Shown: positions 33,520 through 45,731 of the stretch, one piece after another
Numbering within the stretch: the stretch's first letter is position 1
Layout: every line of letters begins with the position of its first letter
Assembly (NCBI GenBank): GCA_034401135.1
Contig: JAWZSP010000001.1
Location: 5,580,001 to 5,644,000 of the forward strand
DNA: 64,000 nt
Source of the DNA: Volutella citrinella
Lineage: Eukaryota > Ascomycota > Sordariomycetes > Hypocreales > Nectriaceae
Reading direction: 5' to 3'
The notes under the pieces: generated by a model
Seen by the model: the letters and a program-made list of their open reading frames with translations, nothing else
Told to the model about the DNA's origin: nothing
Databases searched by the model: none
Program-made: the position numbers and the translations under genes

Positions 33520-34661
33520 ATGGATAACGAAACAGGCACCCCCGTCTCAGGGCTTGACGAGCTCCAGGCCCATCTAACACAGCTTGTCAATGACCCTTCG
33601 GCTCGCCTCAACCCGAAGCTATTCGACGACGTCGAGCTCCAGCTCAACGGTATTACGCCCCATTCTGCGTTGCATCCTCCGGAAATGCGTCTCTCAAGCT
33701 GATATCTTGCCATCCAGAGTCCAACATCCCTGCTCTCCTCCCAAGCCTCCTCCCGCCAGTCACCACCATCCTCAAGCAAACCACCCAGGACCCGTCCGCC
33801 GTCCTCACCCTCGCCATCAAGCTTCTCTCCCCCCTCTCCTTCTCGCGCTGCCTCACCATCGCCGATCCCGCCACCCTCATCGCCGCGCTACAGTCCCCGC
33901 TCCCCGGCGCCAACCTCCTCGCCCTCGTCATCCTCCACAAGGCCGCCCGCTCTCCCGCCGACGCCGCCATCCTGAGCACCCTTCCCGATGTCGTCGAGGA
34001 GCTTATACGCCGCTGGATGGGTAGCCCCGACACTGGCGTCGGTGAGCGGGCTGCAAAGGTGATCGGCGATGTGCTTGAGGCCGACTGCGACATCGTGGAC
34101 GAGGGAGTCAACGGCGTGGCCAGCACCAACGGCGTCGTGGGCACCGAAGTCGTCAAGCGCCGCGTGCCCGGCCACGCACGTGTCTGGCGCCTGGTGTTCT
34201 TCGACCGCTCGTTCCTGTCCATCATCACGACGGCCTGCGGCAATGAGACGCCCACGAACCCAAGGACAATCGCCCAAGGACGGGTCCTGCGCTTCCTCCC
34301 TCGCCTCGTCACGCTAAACCCGCGCGCCGTCGCCGAGACTCCATTCCCCGAGCTGTTTCCTCTGCCAGACGCGGTCGTCGAGGGCGCTGGGCAAGGGCTG
34401 CTGCAGTGGGCTGCGCTGGGGATGGTCGACAAGTCTGACATTCTCATGGCCCTCACTGTTGTCGACTTCTTCGAGACGTACGTCAGCGTCATGCGTGTGG
34501 CCGGAAACACTCCCGACAAGGAGAGGATCACGCGAAACCTGGTGAGAGCGGCCGTTCAGCTCGACGGAAGCCTAGGCGCCACTCTCCGGAGCCTCCCTAA
34601 CCGGACGGTCGAGGAGGAAGCAGAGTCTCTGCGACAATACATCAGCCAGCTACTTGACTAA
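33520..34661 (+). CDS. HSM3/PSMD5-like 26S proteasome assembly chaperone
   Basis: Predicted armadillo-like helical-repeat protein of the Hsm3/S5b family, which chaperones assembly of the proteasome base by holding Rpt1; in yeast the gene was first named for mismatch repair. Two exons, 33520-33649 and 33718-34661, encode 357 residues. Exon 1 gives MDNETGTPVSGLDELQAHLT; the splice yields ELQLNESNIPALLPSLLPPV. Repeats of hydrophobic helices follow: LTLAIKLLSPLSFSRCLTIA, ANLLALVILHKAARSPADAA, VWRLVFFDRSFLSIITTACG and LRFLPRLVTLNPRAVAE. No catalytic motif, signal peptide or membrane segment is seen. Assignment rests on the overall pattern as I recall it from fungal Hsm3-like proteins and is less secure than for the neighbours. 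The gene is divergent from RPC31 and convergent with SEC7. Confidence 0.65.
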
Positions 34662-35021
34662 GTCAGTATGAGTGGCTTTTAACCAACATACGTAACGGAA
34701 AATGTACAATAGATACCCATTATAGGCGGGGCATGGACGTGGGACAAGATTGGCACAACCCGGGCTAGAGAGAGGAACGTAAAACTTGACATGATGAAAA
34801 CCCAAAAGTCAGTCAATATATTGTCACATCGTAGAAACACATGCTACAAAAGCCATCCACAGGCTGCGGCCACTGCCGCCAAAGAGCCCGAGGCGTCTAG
34901 ATAGATACCCATGCAACAGACTATATAATACCCGTCCAACGCCTCCTCCTCTTTTGAGTTTTGGAACCAACAGATCGTCGACGGCATAAACCTGACCCAA
35001 GTCAGACGTCACACTCATCTT
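34662..35021. other. Convergent 3' flanks of HSM3-like and SEC7 genes
   Basis: About 360 bp containing the 3' UTRs of the two facing genes. No gene seen. Confidence 0.6.
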
Positions 35022-38000
35022 TCACAGCATTCTTCGCGCATCAGCCTCGTCGCCGTCTGCCAGCGACATCTCCGGTCGGTACTGGCTCAAGATACTATCC
35101 CTGCGGCGACGGGCTTGGGTCATGCCCTCGATGCCCAGGCCAACCTCGCCCACGCGGCGAAGCATCACGAGGAGGGCGTTTCGTAGATCCGTGGTGAGGT
35201 CTGTGTGCAGAAGCTCCACGGCCAAGGGGTAGAAGTCGGAGATGTGCGACTTGAAGGCCTCCTCGGGGAAGGTGGCGTAGCCCTCCAGCACGTCCACCAC
35301 GACGGGTCGCCAGGCGACAATGTTGCGGTGCTGGCTCTCCTGCTCCAGGGAAGTGTAGCCCGCAATAATGTCCTTGCAGAGCGGGACAAGGGCCGCCTCG
35401 ATGTCAGGCCGGCTCTCCTGGCGCTCAGGGGCGTTGTCGGCAAACATGCGGAACAGGATAGAGATGTACGTGGCGGCCGAGCCACTCTCCTGCTTGAGCA
35501 AGTTGGGGGGCTGCTTCATGAAGCCTTCTCGCCAGAGCCTCATGCGCAGCTCCTTGTCCTCGTTGAACTTGCGCGCAAACTGGAACGAGCGCTTCAGGAG
35601 CGCCATCAGTCGCAGGAGCTCGGTTGAGGGGATGTGGGCGTAGACTGTGTCGTTGCTGAACAGTTCGTTGACAGTCTCAATCATGAGCAGCTGCAGGACA
35701 CATCGGGAGATGATGCGGTTGAAGAAGCGTCGTCTGGCCGCGGTCACGACCACTGGCTGTTGCTGCAAGTTAGACGACGGCTTGAACTCCTCCAAGGGAC
35801 CAGCACTGGCAGGTGTGCGCAGCTCTTCCTCGCCTGGCCGGGGAGACAAAGGTGGCAGAATAGACTCGGCATCTGAGGCCAGCGGCACTTCGTCGTTGCC
35901 GTTGATCTTCAAAGACTTCTCGTCCACAGGTGTATCCCCAGAAGGGCTGCCAGAGGAGAATTCAAGGCCATTGGGTGGCGGAGACAGAGAGGCGGTAGAG
36001 TTAATGGCAGTAGCAGTGAAGAGCTGATATGCCGTGGTACGCTCAAACAGCTCGCAGAAGGCACCGACAAGCTTCGCCCAGTGCTCCGGTTTGAACTTGT
36101 TCACATTCTTCAGAATGAGCTGCTGGAGGCAGTTGCTGCCAATTCTCGAGATGGTGTCGTTCTCTTGGCAGATGCACAGGGCAAGAAGCTCTAGGAATCT
36201 ATCCAGCATATACTCGAGGGCATCGAAGTAGTGCGTAAACAGGGTGATCATGTTCCGCAGCGCCTGGATCATAGTCGTCGACAGCCAGACAGACAGCTCC
36301 TCGTGGTTGAGAACATTGGACATCTCAGGCCGGGACCGCAGCACCATAAAAATGGGGTAGAGCTGCTGGCGCCAGAGAATATCCCAGAACTCGGATGGGA
36401 ACTCGCCGCCATACTTCAACAGGGCCTCGAAGAAGTATTCAAGGGCATTTGATCGCACCTCGAGGTCTTCACCAGTCATGAGAACGTCATGGAAAGCAAA
36501 AAGTACCGGGAACCAATAACCCTCTTCGACCGAAGTGTTCGAGGCAGCCTTCTTCACTTCGTCCGCACTAGTCTTCTCGTCAGAAGGTGCAGCCTTGCCA
36601 TTCTTTCCGTACTTCAACGCGAGAGGACACTCTGGCGTCTTCAGCATAGTAGGGATGAGAGACTTGAGGAGCTCAAGGGCCGCCAAGCTCTTCTTCTGGA
36701 ACTTGAGGTTCTTTGAAAACTCTGTGAGACAGACGATCAAATCTGTAAAGGCGCCCTGGGAGATGACAACGCCAAACTTTGTCTTGTACACCTGATTGAC
36801 ATTCTCGTAGGCGAGGTTGACAATGCTCTCGTAAGGTTCACGCGCAGCAACAGTAAACACGCCAAAGATCGTTCTCCAGCCTGATCGGATGTTGTCACCG
36901 CGAGCCTGAATCATTTGGATCAGGCAACGTAGAACCATGTCCTTGACGGTAGAGTTGTGCGAGTTGGCAAGCACGTGCTCGAAGGGCTTCAGAAAATCCT
37001 TCTGAAACTTGAAACCAGCCAGCTCCTCCATCTCCAGGAATCGCATTGAGAGCTGTCGCAACGAGTCCAGGGCGAAGAAGACAATGTTCATATTATTGTG
37101 GCATCCAACGCGGTTAAAATGCTCACCAAAGACGTCCCAGATGTTGGTCCACTCGAATCTGACACGGTTCATGTTGTAGTAGCTGATCTCGACAATCTTC
37201 TGCAAGCTATAGGTCCTGGGAGAGTCGTTGGAGCCAGACACCTTGATCTCGTCCCAGCTGACCTCAGTCAGGGCCCGAGCAAAGTAGACCATGGCTTCGC
37301 CAGAAAGATTGGCCGTGTTGGTAAAGATGCGGTCCACACTTCGGATGACTTCGTCCGAGCGGCTTTCGAGGGCAATCTCTGTCGAGAATCCACGAGGTCC
37401 ACTAGCTCCCCTGGGTCGGGCCTTCGGCCTGGACTGCGTGGATGAGCGGGAGTCCGAAGTCTCCGACCTCTGTGGCGGCATGAAGCGGGCCTTGGATACA
37501 TCAGGGATGGCACTCTCGTCCACTCCCCCAGAAATGAGCTGCAGGCGGTCCAGCTGGCTAATGCACATCAAGATGTCCTTCCACGACTCGCGCAGTACAT
37601 TGCCTTCGGTCTGGCCAAGCTCAAGGATAACCTTCAGGGCCTCAATGTTCTTGGCAAGAATCTCCTGGGGGTTGTTCATGTTTGTCGTGTTCTTGAGCGC
37701 AGACATGAAGGCCTCTCGGGGGGTCGCGAGATCAAACACGCAGGCAATCTTGGTGGCGAGCTTCATGCCCTCGAGGCAAAGCTTGTTAACTTCGAGGTTG
37801 TGAGACTTTTGGATCTGGCTGGAAAGGCTGGAGAAGAAGGACATCCAAGTCACATCGAACATGGGTCCGACGTGCTTGAAGGATGAAGCAGTCAGGTACT
37901 TGGCACCGGACTTGGTCGCGTTTCGTCGCTGGTTCTTAAAGAGATTCTTGAAGAGCTGCTCGGATCGCAGAGCAATCTCCTCCGATTGTTGGACATATGC

Positions 38001-40591
38001 CTCGCGTTGCAGGTCGCGGCCGACGTTGGAGAAGGCTTGGCCGAGGCCAGCAGCGATTCCAGTAGGTACGGGTGTGTTGCCAGCGGCCGCGGCAGCCTCG
38101 CGTTCACTCTTGAGCACAATTTCATTGGCAGCAATCTCATCGTAGATTGTCAGCAGGTACTCGTCGGGCAAGTCGGCGTTGTCGTTGATGCCTCGGTTGT
38201 TCTTGATAAACTCCTCCTTGCTCATTCGCTTGGCAATCTTGACGCTGTGAAGATCAGTGTTGAGCAAGATGACTGAGTAGGCTAGGACATAAGCCGTGTC
38301 TGCGTTGGCAAACGCATTAGGATTTCCCATGACATATCGCTCAGCGAACTTGAGCATGAAACGATCAATCTTTTGCGCTTCGCCAGGGAGTCGGAAAGAC
38401 TGTAGGAACTGACGAAGAGCATCGACAAAGCGCCTCTTTGCAAACTCCATAGTATCGACAAAGGCATGCATGATGTCTATGTTCTTCTGCTCTCCTTCGC
38501 CCAGATACTCTCCAATTTGGGCCTTGTCGAGCTTGTCTTCCCGGATGAGAAACTCGGCAATGTCGCGAGGAGCATCACTCGCGATGAAACCATCACGCAA
38601 TAGGAGCTTGATTCCCTTCTTCGGCTTAAAGTTGAACTGGGCGATTGCATTTGTGAGAGCAATCTTCCTGGCCTTTTCCTTCTCCAGCTGATCCGGGTCG
38701 TCGTCGACTACAGGTGTGGATGGGCCCATAGGCGTCTCGATTCTCGATGCACTATCGCTGATTGTGGGGTCAATGGACGGTCGCACGTCGAGCGAGGCCT
38801 TGCTATCGCTGTTTTCTGGCTGGACACCTTCGGCATCGGCACGGACGGAAGCCGACCAATTCACCAAAGACCTCAGAGTTTCAACCAGGGCCTCGAGAGA
38901 GAGCCGCTTGATAGCGTACTCCTTGGGATAATCGGGCTCGTTTTCCTGGTTAGGCGCAATGTGTGCAACAGTCAGCGGCGGCGGCAGCGTCGCTTTTAGT
39001 TGCCATTCGCTTGCGGCAGGGGTTTTGGCCCGCATCTCCTCGTAGACTTGTTGGTGGATGGTAGTGATGGTCACCGGTGCGGTGGAGAACTTTGACAAGT
39101 CTTCGATAATGGTTTGATAAATGTTATCAACCGACTGGTCGCAATCGTAATTGAGATAGGTTTCGACCAGAGCTCTGGGGTCCGCACATAATCGATTTAG
39201 AATAGTGACGAACTGAAGCTTCTGTGAGATGGGTGCGGTCCTCCTAGCGAGGAGAGCGAGGTAGATTTCGTTGAGGAATACTTCAATCTCTTTCTATGAT
39301 AGTCGTGAGCCATGGTTCAAACAATCCGCACCGCCATTGAGCGTACCTTGAAAGAGGCTCGCATGAACTTGAGCATGAGCCAAAATATCTCGCTAGATAC
39401 GTTAAAAATCCTGTCGACAGAGCTAGCACCGTTGCGAGTGATGCTAAGGCAGAGATAGAACTTGATGGCCTGAAGGAAACTCGTGGGCTCGTTGCTTTTG
39501 GAATTCTTGATAGTACAGAGTGGCGAAGTGAAGACGGTAATGTTGTTATTTAGGAGGGTGTGAATAAGGTGTAGGGAGATGAGCTTCGAGCGCATCGGCT
39601 GGCCGCGGATGTCGTAGAGCTGGTCTGGAGGTAGGACCTTGGTGGACAGGTTGCAGAAGGAGCGGAAGACGAGGTAAGCATCCCGGATATACACCTCGTC
39701 TTCGGCATCTAGGTCTTCAGTCTCGGAGTCGTGATCGTGATCCGGCTGGCTGGCAGCCGAATCGTCGGTGCCTTTGTTGGCTGGCTTCAGCTTTGTGACC
39801 ATGGTGGGGCCATCACCGAGTGCCGAGTCGTCGAAACTCTTGCGATGCTCGAGGTCCTTCAGAGTGAGCTTAGGCCCATCGGTAGGCTCGGTGGCCTCGG
39901 AGGGGGTGACAGATGAGTCGTCTCGCTCCGTGCCATCGTGGGTGCCGTTACCGTCAATATTCTCGAAGGTGGCACTGCTGGCATTGTGCTTGAGATTCTC
40001 GAGGCCGAGCCTGGCCTCCTTCATGTGAAGCCTCGTCTTGACTCGCTCAAAAACGGTGCCGACCATCTGGGTCAAGGTGCCTTGAGCGACCTGCTGGTTG
40101 GCGGTGCTGCGCGACAGCAGGAAGACATTGTAGACCTGTCGCACGGCCTTGAGCAGGCCGGCGCCGTGGACGACAATCTTGTCATTGAGGACGGCGGCCA
40201 GTAGGGACTTTACAATCTGGAGCTGGATCTCGACGGCCGTGGTCTCGCCCTGGAAGCAGTTGCAGATGGTGTCAATGGCTCGCTCGATCAAGGGCGGTTG
40301 AGGCTCGGTGCCGTCTTCGGCAGGCTCGGGAGGGCTGCTCGGCACAGAGAAGTATGAGTAGGAGATGAGCTTGCCGATGCAGTCGAGGGCAGCGGTAGTG
40401 AGCTGAACGTTGTTGGATCGCGAGGCTAGCTGCAGGGGCGCAAAGACAATCTCGGGGTCGGGCAGCTGGTCCTGCTCCTTGATGGCATCGAGGGCCTTGG
40501 TGGTGGACTCGCCAAGCTGCTTGTTGCGCTGGGCATCCTTGGACGCGGCAATGGCGTCCAGAGAGGACACGACAAACTTGAGGGAGCTCAT
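35022..40591 (-). CDS. SEC7: SEC7/BIG-type Arf guanine nucleotide exchange factor
   Basis: Large trans-Golgi exchange factor that activates Arf1 for vesicle formation. Two exons, 40591-39347 and 39293-35022, separated by a 53-nt intron, encode 1838 residues, normal for fungal Sec7. The N-terminal DCB/HUS region spans about residues 1-590 (MSSLKFVVSSLDAIAASKDA; HUS-like LVETYLNYDCDQSVDNIYQ after the intron). The catalytic Sec7 domain lies at about 615-810: EFLIREDKLDKAQIGEYLG, FLQSFRLPGEAQKIDRFM with the exchange Glu in LPGE, and TAYVLAYSVILLNTDLHSV. C-terminal HDS repeats follow, including DVTWMSFFSSLSSQIQKSHN and FNRVGCHNNMNIVFFALDSL. An acidic, Ser/Thr-rich spacer at about 220-300 is probably disordered. 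The ending DSILSQYRPEMSLADGDE is intact. It is the longest gene in the window. Confidence 0.97.
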
Positions 40592-43177
40592 GGGGGAGCG
40601 CAGCGAGAGCCAGCGGCCATTCGGCAGGGGGGCGGTCGACGGTGGAGGATCGTGAGGTTGCTGCGATGTTGGAGCTGTAGCTGGACCTGCTCGGAGTTGG
40701 TGATATTAAGGGGAAGGAGGTAGCGTGGGTGCGAAGAGGTCGACTCGATGCGACTTTGGCATGGACGAGCGGCTTGGGTGCTGCGTCTATGAAGAACAGT
40801 CCCTACTGAAAGAAACGCAAGACGGAGCTCAGGCACTCGGCGTCCCTGCGGCGATCTGGACAGAGGGGCAGGTGGAAAGGGAGGGCAAAAATGCTGGTGC
40901 CTTGTCCTGGTAGATGGTCTCCAAGATCACCAGCGACCCAGATAATGCTAGCAGTCGATAGAAGTGGACAGCATTTCCACGCCAAGGTTCCCCACCCGGG
41001 CGCTGTGGCTAGTGCAGGGACTACGAATCAGTAGCACTTTCAGTAATAGTCGAAGTCCAAGCACCGCTGCCACCACTGACAGGACAGGTGCTACCAAAGG
41101 GGAAATTTCAGGTGGTCTGTGCGCCCAAGCTGACAGCTGCAATGTGAACAAGTTGCCACCTTCTAGCGAGCAGGCAGTGCTTGGTGGTGAGGCTTAAATC
41201 TGTCCATATTACGGGTTGTTATTATCACCTGTTGCATTGGCAATCTGATAAGCTCCTGTTCCAATTGGTAGGCACGTTGAGTTCATCGATATTAATATGC
41301 AGCACCGTAGCAGTAGGCACAAGGCCACTCTACCCCAGCACCCATCCATCTATCGACAACTTGCGCAAGGATTCCAGATTAGCTTTTCAGGGCAATACCA
41401 GGCACCCGCACATGTTCATCTGCCTGACTACGATGGGCGGAAGAGCATCCTTGTGTGGGAGCGCCACTGATGTTCCATTCATCCCACATGTCGTTCGTCA
41501 CTATGGTGCTGCTTACTGCTGCTTACTGCATGACATGCTCCCGCTCCAGAAGCGCTTGGTCCAATAATAATTATCTCACCATCCACTATCCACTGCCAGT
41601 CGCCTCCGTCTAGGATCAGGTGGCCGTGTTGCTGGAAACATAGGCATTGTCTGCACGACGGTGAACCTCGATCATGTATATCCGTATTCTTTGTTTCATT
41701 AACCTACAGGACTAACGATGGTATCCAAGCACAGTCGAGGCGGCATGTGATAATACAGTACTACGAGATCAAAGATACGATTATAGGCACATAGGGCGCG
41801 ATGCTTCAACAAAAGACACCTCGCATATCCCCAGGCCAACAACGGGAGGAAGCCTGTAGCACCCAGCCAAAACAGGATGCACAAACAGGATGCACGAATG
41901 GGTGGACAGCCGTACATTGTGAGACAATGAGCAAATTGTCCAGATCTTTCAGTTGAGGATGGGAAGGGCCAAGGATTGCAGAACGGGCACACTGACACAT
42001 GTTGAAAACGAGGGGGCTAGGGGTGTGAGAGAAAACGGCGGATTCAAACAGAGGTCAATCCATCAAAAATAATGGGGAGCTGGGTCGCCGTTTTGAAAAC
42101 GGAGCAGATTGGGGGCTTCAACGAGAACCATCATTACATAAGCCGGAGATGCGAAAATAATCCGGGCCACCCAATTACCCACAGAAGGCCCGAGGGTGCT
42201 TTGATGCATGGAGGCCAGAAAAAACAGCATGGCCTAACAGTTCTTGCTGCAACAACGCAACACCCGGCGCTCGGAAAAGGGCCAAGCCAGCACCCGAAGC
42301 CCGGACATTGATTGTGCGCGATGCCCAAAGGATCGCAGTAAGCTACACAGACAGGATCGCCCAAAAGGATCGCCTCAAGTATTGTGCCGTATGTAGCAGC
42401 CGTCGCCCCCGTGCAGACGAGATGCCGCTATCCGCCCGCGAGCCTCGAGCCCCGTCATGTCATGGGAAAATGAGATGTCGCTCGGTGGGAGCTGCCCCTT
42501 TCGCTCCTGTCGCCTAAATGATGTCCCGAGCCACTTTCATGTCGTTGCGGTGGGGCACCCATCGCAGCTCACGCGTCTTTTTCTCTTCCAACGGCTTCAG
42601 TGGCTGAACCCCTACGAAACGCCCGCCAGCCCCCCTACAACATGTGCAACTCAGGCTGATATAGGCTAGCCACCCGCTGAAGCCGCCTGTAGTTTGGGGG
42701 GGTTCTCGCCTCCTGGCGGGCGGACTTGCTCTGCCATCGGGTGGCTCAGGGGAGCACTGACCAGGCCATTTACGCACCAAAACGCGCCCGCTAGGCCCCG
42801 AATTGGTTTAGCGCCCTCCCCAAAAGCTTCCCATTCCCAGCAAAGCCAGGGCGGCCAGCGTTCGGAGCTCAACGCAACGGAAAAAACTCCACGTCCAACC
42901 CCAAGAATTTCCCATCCCATCCATCCCATCCCATCCGTCTCCGTCTCTCCCCTTCTCCTCCCCCGTCCACGAGTCTCATCCTCGAATCTCCTCGCCGTCG
43001 CGGTCGCAGCCACTTGCTCAATCGTCGGCAATTGCCCCTTCTTTGGTACGTGAAGCTGCCCGCCCAGCCCCGGCATCACCTCATGGCCCCCTTGTTGCTG
43101 GCCTCAGTGACCGCTAACATCTCACCATCTGCCAGCGAGCGACTTTTCCCCCGTCTCCATCCCCGAAGCCAGTCACG
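40592..43177. other. 2.6-kb divergent intergenic region
   Basis: It lies between SEC7 (minus) and the pyruvate dehydrogenase E2 gene (plus), and contains both promoters. It carries small tandem duplications (a ~10-bp unit near 41505-41525 and a 13-bp AACAGGATGCACA-type unit near 41871-41896). No protein family is seen in its short frames. Confidence 0.5.
42911..42966. repeat. Pyrimidine-rich CCCAT-type repeat upstream of PDH E2
   Basis: Several CCCAT/CCAT units pass into a C/T-rich tract ending about 210 bp before the E2 start codon. Such tracts are common in promoters and leaders of highly expressed fungal genes. Confidence 0.7.
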
Positions 43178-44675
43178 ATGCTCAGCGCCGCGCTCCGAAG
43201 GCGCGCTCTCGCCCCTACCCGCAATGCCCTGCGAACTGGCTTCCAGGCGCATGTCGTCCGCTACTACGCCTCTTTCCCTGACCACCAGGTCGTCAAGATG
43301 CCTGCTCTGTCGCCCACCATGCAGGCTGGCAACATTGGCGCCTGGCAGAAGAAGCCCGGTGACAGCATCGCCCCCGGTGATGTCCTGGTAGAGATCGAGA
43401 CCGACAAGGCCCAGATGGACTTTGAGTTCCAGGAGGAGGGTGTTATTGCTAAGCTCCTCAAGGATGCTGGCGCCAAGGACGTCCCTGTTGGCACTGTAAG
43501 CTGGCCCCCCATCGAATATGTCGCTCCACCCAAGCATCATGATGTTTTGAGGATGTGATGGCAACGAAGTATTGCAGACCCCTACAATTATATCTGTTAT
43601 GCTAACTCGATCTCTTTCACAACAGCCCATTGCTGTCCTCGTCGAGGAGGGCACCGATGTCTCTGCCTTCGAGAAGTTCACCATTGAGGATGCTGGCGGT
43701 GCTGCCAGCCCTGCTGCTCCCGCTCCGGCCAAGTCCGAGTCCAAGCCCGCTCCCGCTGCCGCCGAGTCGACTCCTGAGCCTGAACAGTACGCCTCGTCCG
43801 AGGGCCGTCTGCAGACCGCTCTCGACCGTGAGCCCAACATGTCGGCCGCCGCCAAGCGTCTGGCTCTCGAGAAGGGTGTCAAGATCGACGGCCTCAAGGG
43901 CACCGGTGCCAGTGGCAAGATCACCGAGGAGGATGTCAAGAAGGCTGTCAGCGCCCCCGCCGCTGCCGGCGCTCCCGCTGCTGCCTTTGAGGAGATCCCC
44001 ATCACCGGCATGCGCCAGACCATTGCCAACCGTCTCCTCGAGTCTACCCAGACCAACCCCCACTTCTTTGTCACCAGCACCCTCTCCGTTAGCAAGCTTC
44101 TCAAGCTCCGCCAGGCCCTGAACAGCTCCTCTGAGGGCAAGTACAAGCTGTCCGTCAACGACTTCCTGGTCAAGGCCATTGCCGTCGCCAGCCGCAAGGT
44201 CCCCCAGGTCAACTCCAGCTGGGGCCAGGGCAGCATCAAGCAGTACAACACTGTCGATGTGTCCGTCGCCGTCTCCACCCCCACCGGCCTCATCACCCCC
44301 ATCGTCACTGGCGTTGAGGGCCGTGGCCTCGAGTCCATCTCCTCCAAGGTCAAGGAGCTGGCCAAGAAGGCCCGCGACGGCAAGCTCAAGCCCGAGGAGT
44401 ACCAGGGCGGCACCATCTCCATCTCCAACATGGGCATGAACAACGCCGTCGACCACTTCACCGCCGTCATCAACCCTCCCCAGGCCGCCATCCTGGCTGT
44501 CGGCACCACCCGCAAGGTCGCCGTCCCCGCCGACAACGAGGCCGGCTTTGAGTTTGAGGAGCAGATCACCGTCACTGCCAGCTTCGACCACAAGGTTGTC
44601 GATGGTGCCGTCGGCGGCGAGTGGATCCGCGAGCTCAAGAAGGTCATCGAGAACCCTCTTGAGCTCCTCCTGTAA
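43178..44675 (+). CDS. LAT1: Pyruvate dehydrogenase E2, dihydrolipoamide acetyltransferase
   Basis: Mitochondrial core enzyme of the pyruvate dehydrogenase complex, transferring acetyl groups from lipoyl-lysine to CoA. Exons 43178-43495 and 43626-44675, with a 130-nt intron, encode 455 residues. An Arg/Ala-rich presequence ([20 protein letters not shown]) is followed by the lipoyl domain, with the modified lysine at about 77 in [12 protein letters not shown]; the intron interrupts this domain ([17 protein letters not shown]). A Pro/Ala-rich linker precedes the subunit-binding domain ([20 protein letters not shown]... [13 protein letters not shown]). The acyltransferase domain begins at [19 protein letters not shown] and ends with the catalytic [12 protein letters not shown] (H-x3-DG) and ENPLELLL. 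One lipoyl domain is the usual number in fungi. Confidence 0.97.
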
Positions 44676-45149
44676 ATGGAAACATCATCAAGCCAAGAGT
44701 TCCCGAGCAGGGGGGCGTTGGATATGTTGATGCAGAAGCGATAGGTCTGCCGTCCCAGACTCTGCAGGGAAGCGTTACGCTGTGCTTTATAGAATAGTGG
44801 GAGGGGCCTATAAGGGCTTGGACTGGGGAAGCCGCGGCCCGGGGGAGGAACTCAGAGATCCCGGAGGAACCGTGAGGCTCTAGCAAGCCCAAGTCTTGGT
44901 CGGAGAAGATTTATAAGAGGCTGGAAGCCTGTGTACAATGACCTTTGACTACCTAATGTTACTTCTTTTTCTGAGTAAAGACGGGCAGAATATGATTTTC
45001 TTTTCTCATTTGATTTTCTGCCTGTAGGTGACCTGTAGGAAGGGAATCCAGAGGGGAGGGGACGCCTGGCTGGCAAGTAGTCCATGTTGGGCTTGATATC
45101 ATGATGAGTCTGGTCTTGGCTCCCCGCGATCGGAGCGGCTCCACCTGGG
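44676..45149. other. Intergenic 3' of PDH E2
   Basis: 3' UTR of the E2 gene and promoter of the next plus-strand gene. Nothing else recognised. Confidence 0.5.
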
Positions 45150-45224
45150 ATGGCTCAGCGCCCTGCATGGTTGTCATCAGGATGCAAGGCTCTCAACACA
45201 ACAAGGAAAACCGCCCAATCAGCC

Positions 45225-45731
45225 ATGAACCGTGCCTTTTCCCGATTGCATTTCACAAGACTATCAGTCACAGGCATCAAAGCACCTACAACTTCACAGC
45301 TCAGTCGTCCCCACGGTCAATTCGCCACGTCGACGATCACAAAGCGGTGCTTCACCATGACCAGTGCCACTCCATCACAGACGGCCATGTACGACGGCAA
45401 GACGTTCCGGTCGGCGTCCAATACGGCCAACGGCGAGGTGGGCTCGGAGACGGTGTTCCACTATCACCAAGAGGGCAACATCGTGTGGGCCGAGTACGCG
45501 GGAGGCAGCGTGGTGCGCGGGACGCTCATCGCGACTGTGGATGTGGCGGACGGCAACAGCCTCGACATGCGGTACCAGCACGTCAACGCGGTGGGCGAGC
45601 TGATGACGGGCCGGTGCCGCGCGCGGCCCGAGGTGCTTGCGGACGGCAGGCTGCGGATGCACGAGCGGTGGAAGTGGACGAGCGGCGACGAGTCGGAGGG
45701 GGAGAGTGTGGTAGAGGAGGCGAAGGAGTGA
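45225..45731 (+). CDS. Small conserved beta-rich protein (often auto-labelled N-acetylglutamate synthase)
   Basis: Single exon. The conserved part is the last ~115 residues, from MYDGKTFRSASNTANGEVGS through ETVFHYHQEGNIVWAEYAGG, GTLIATVDVADGNSLDMRYQ and HERWKWTSGDESEGESVVEE. Alternating hydrophobic residues suggest a small beta-barrel. Related fungal and bacterial proteins are often labelled N-acetylglutamate synthase by automatic transfer, but nothing here resembles that acetyltransferase. Three starts are possible: 45225 (used here), giving a 44-residue Arg/Ser/Thr-rich extension (MNRAFSRLHFTRLSVTG) that looks like a mitochondrial presequence; 45357, MTSATPSQTAMYDG; or 45150. The frame is open to 45150, so the choice is uncertain. 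Confidence 0.75.
   Translation: MNRAFSRLHFTRLSVTGIKAPTTSQLSRPHGQFATSTITKRCFTMTSATPSQTAMYDGKTFRSASNTANGEVGSETVFHYHQEGNIVWAEYAGGSVVRGTLIATVDVADGNSLDMRYQHVNAVGELMTGRCRARPEVLADGRLRMHERWKWTSGDESEGESVVEEAKE

Noticed and set aside
43076..44647. Long minus-strand frames opposite the PDH E2 gene (523 and 324 codons)
   Set aside because: Shadow frames caused by strong codon bias of the E2 gene on the other strand.
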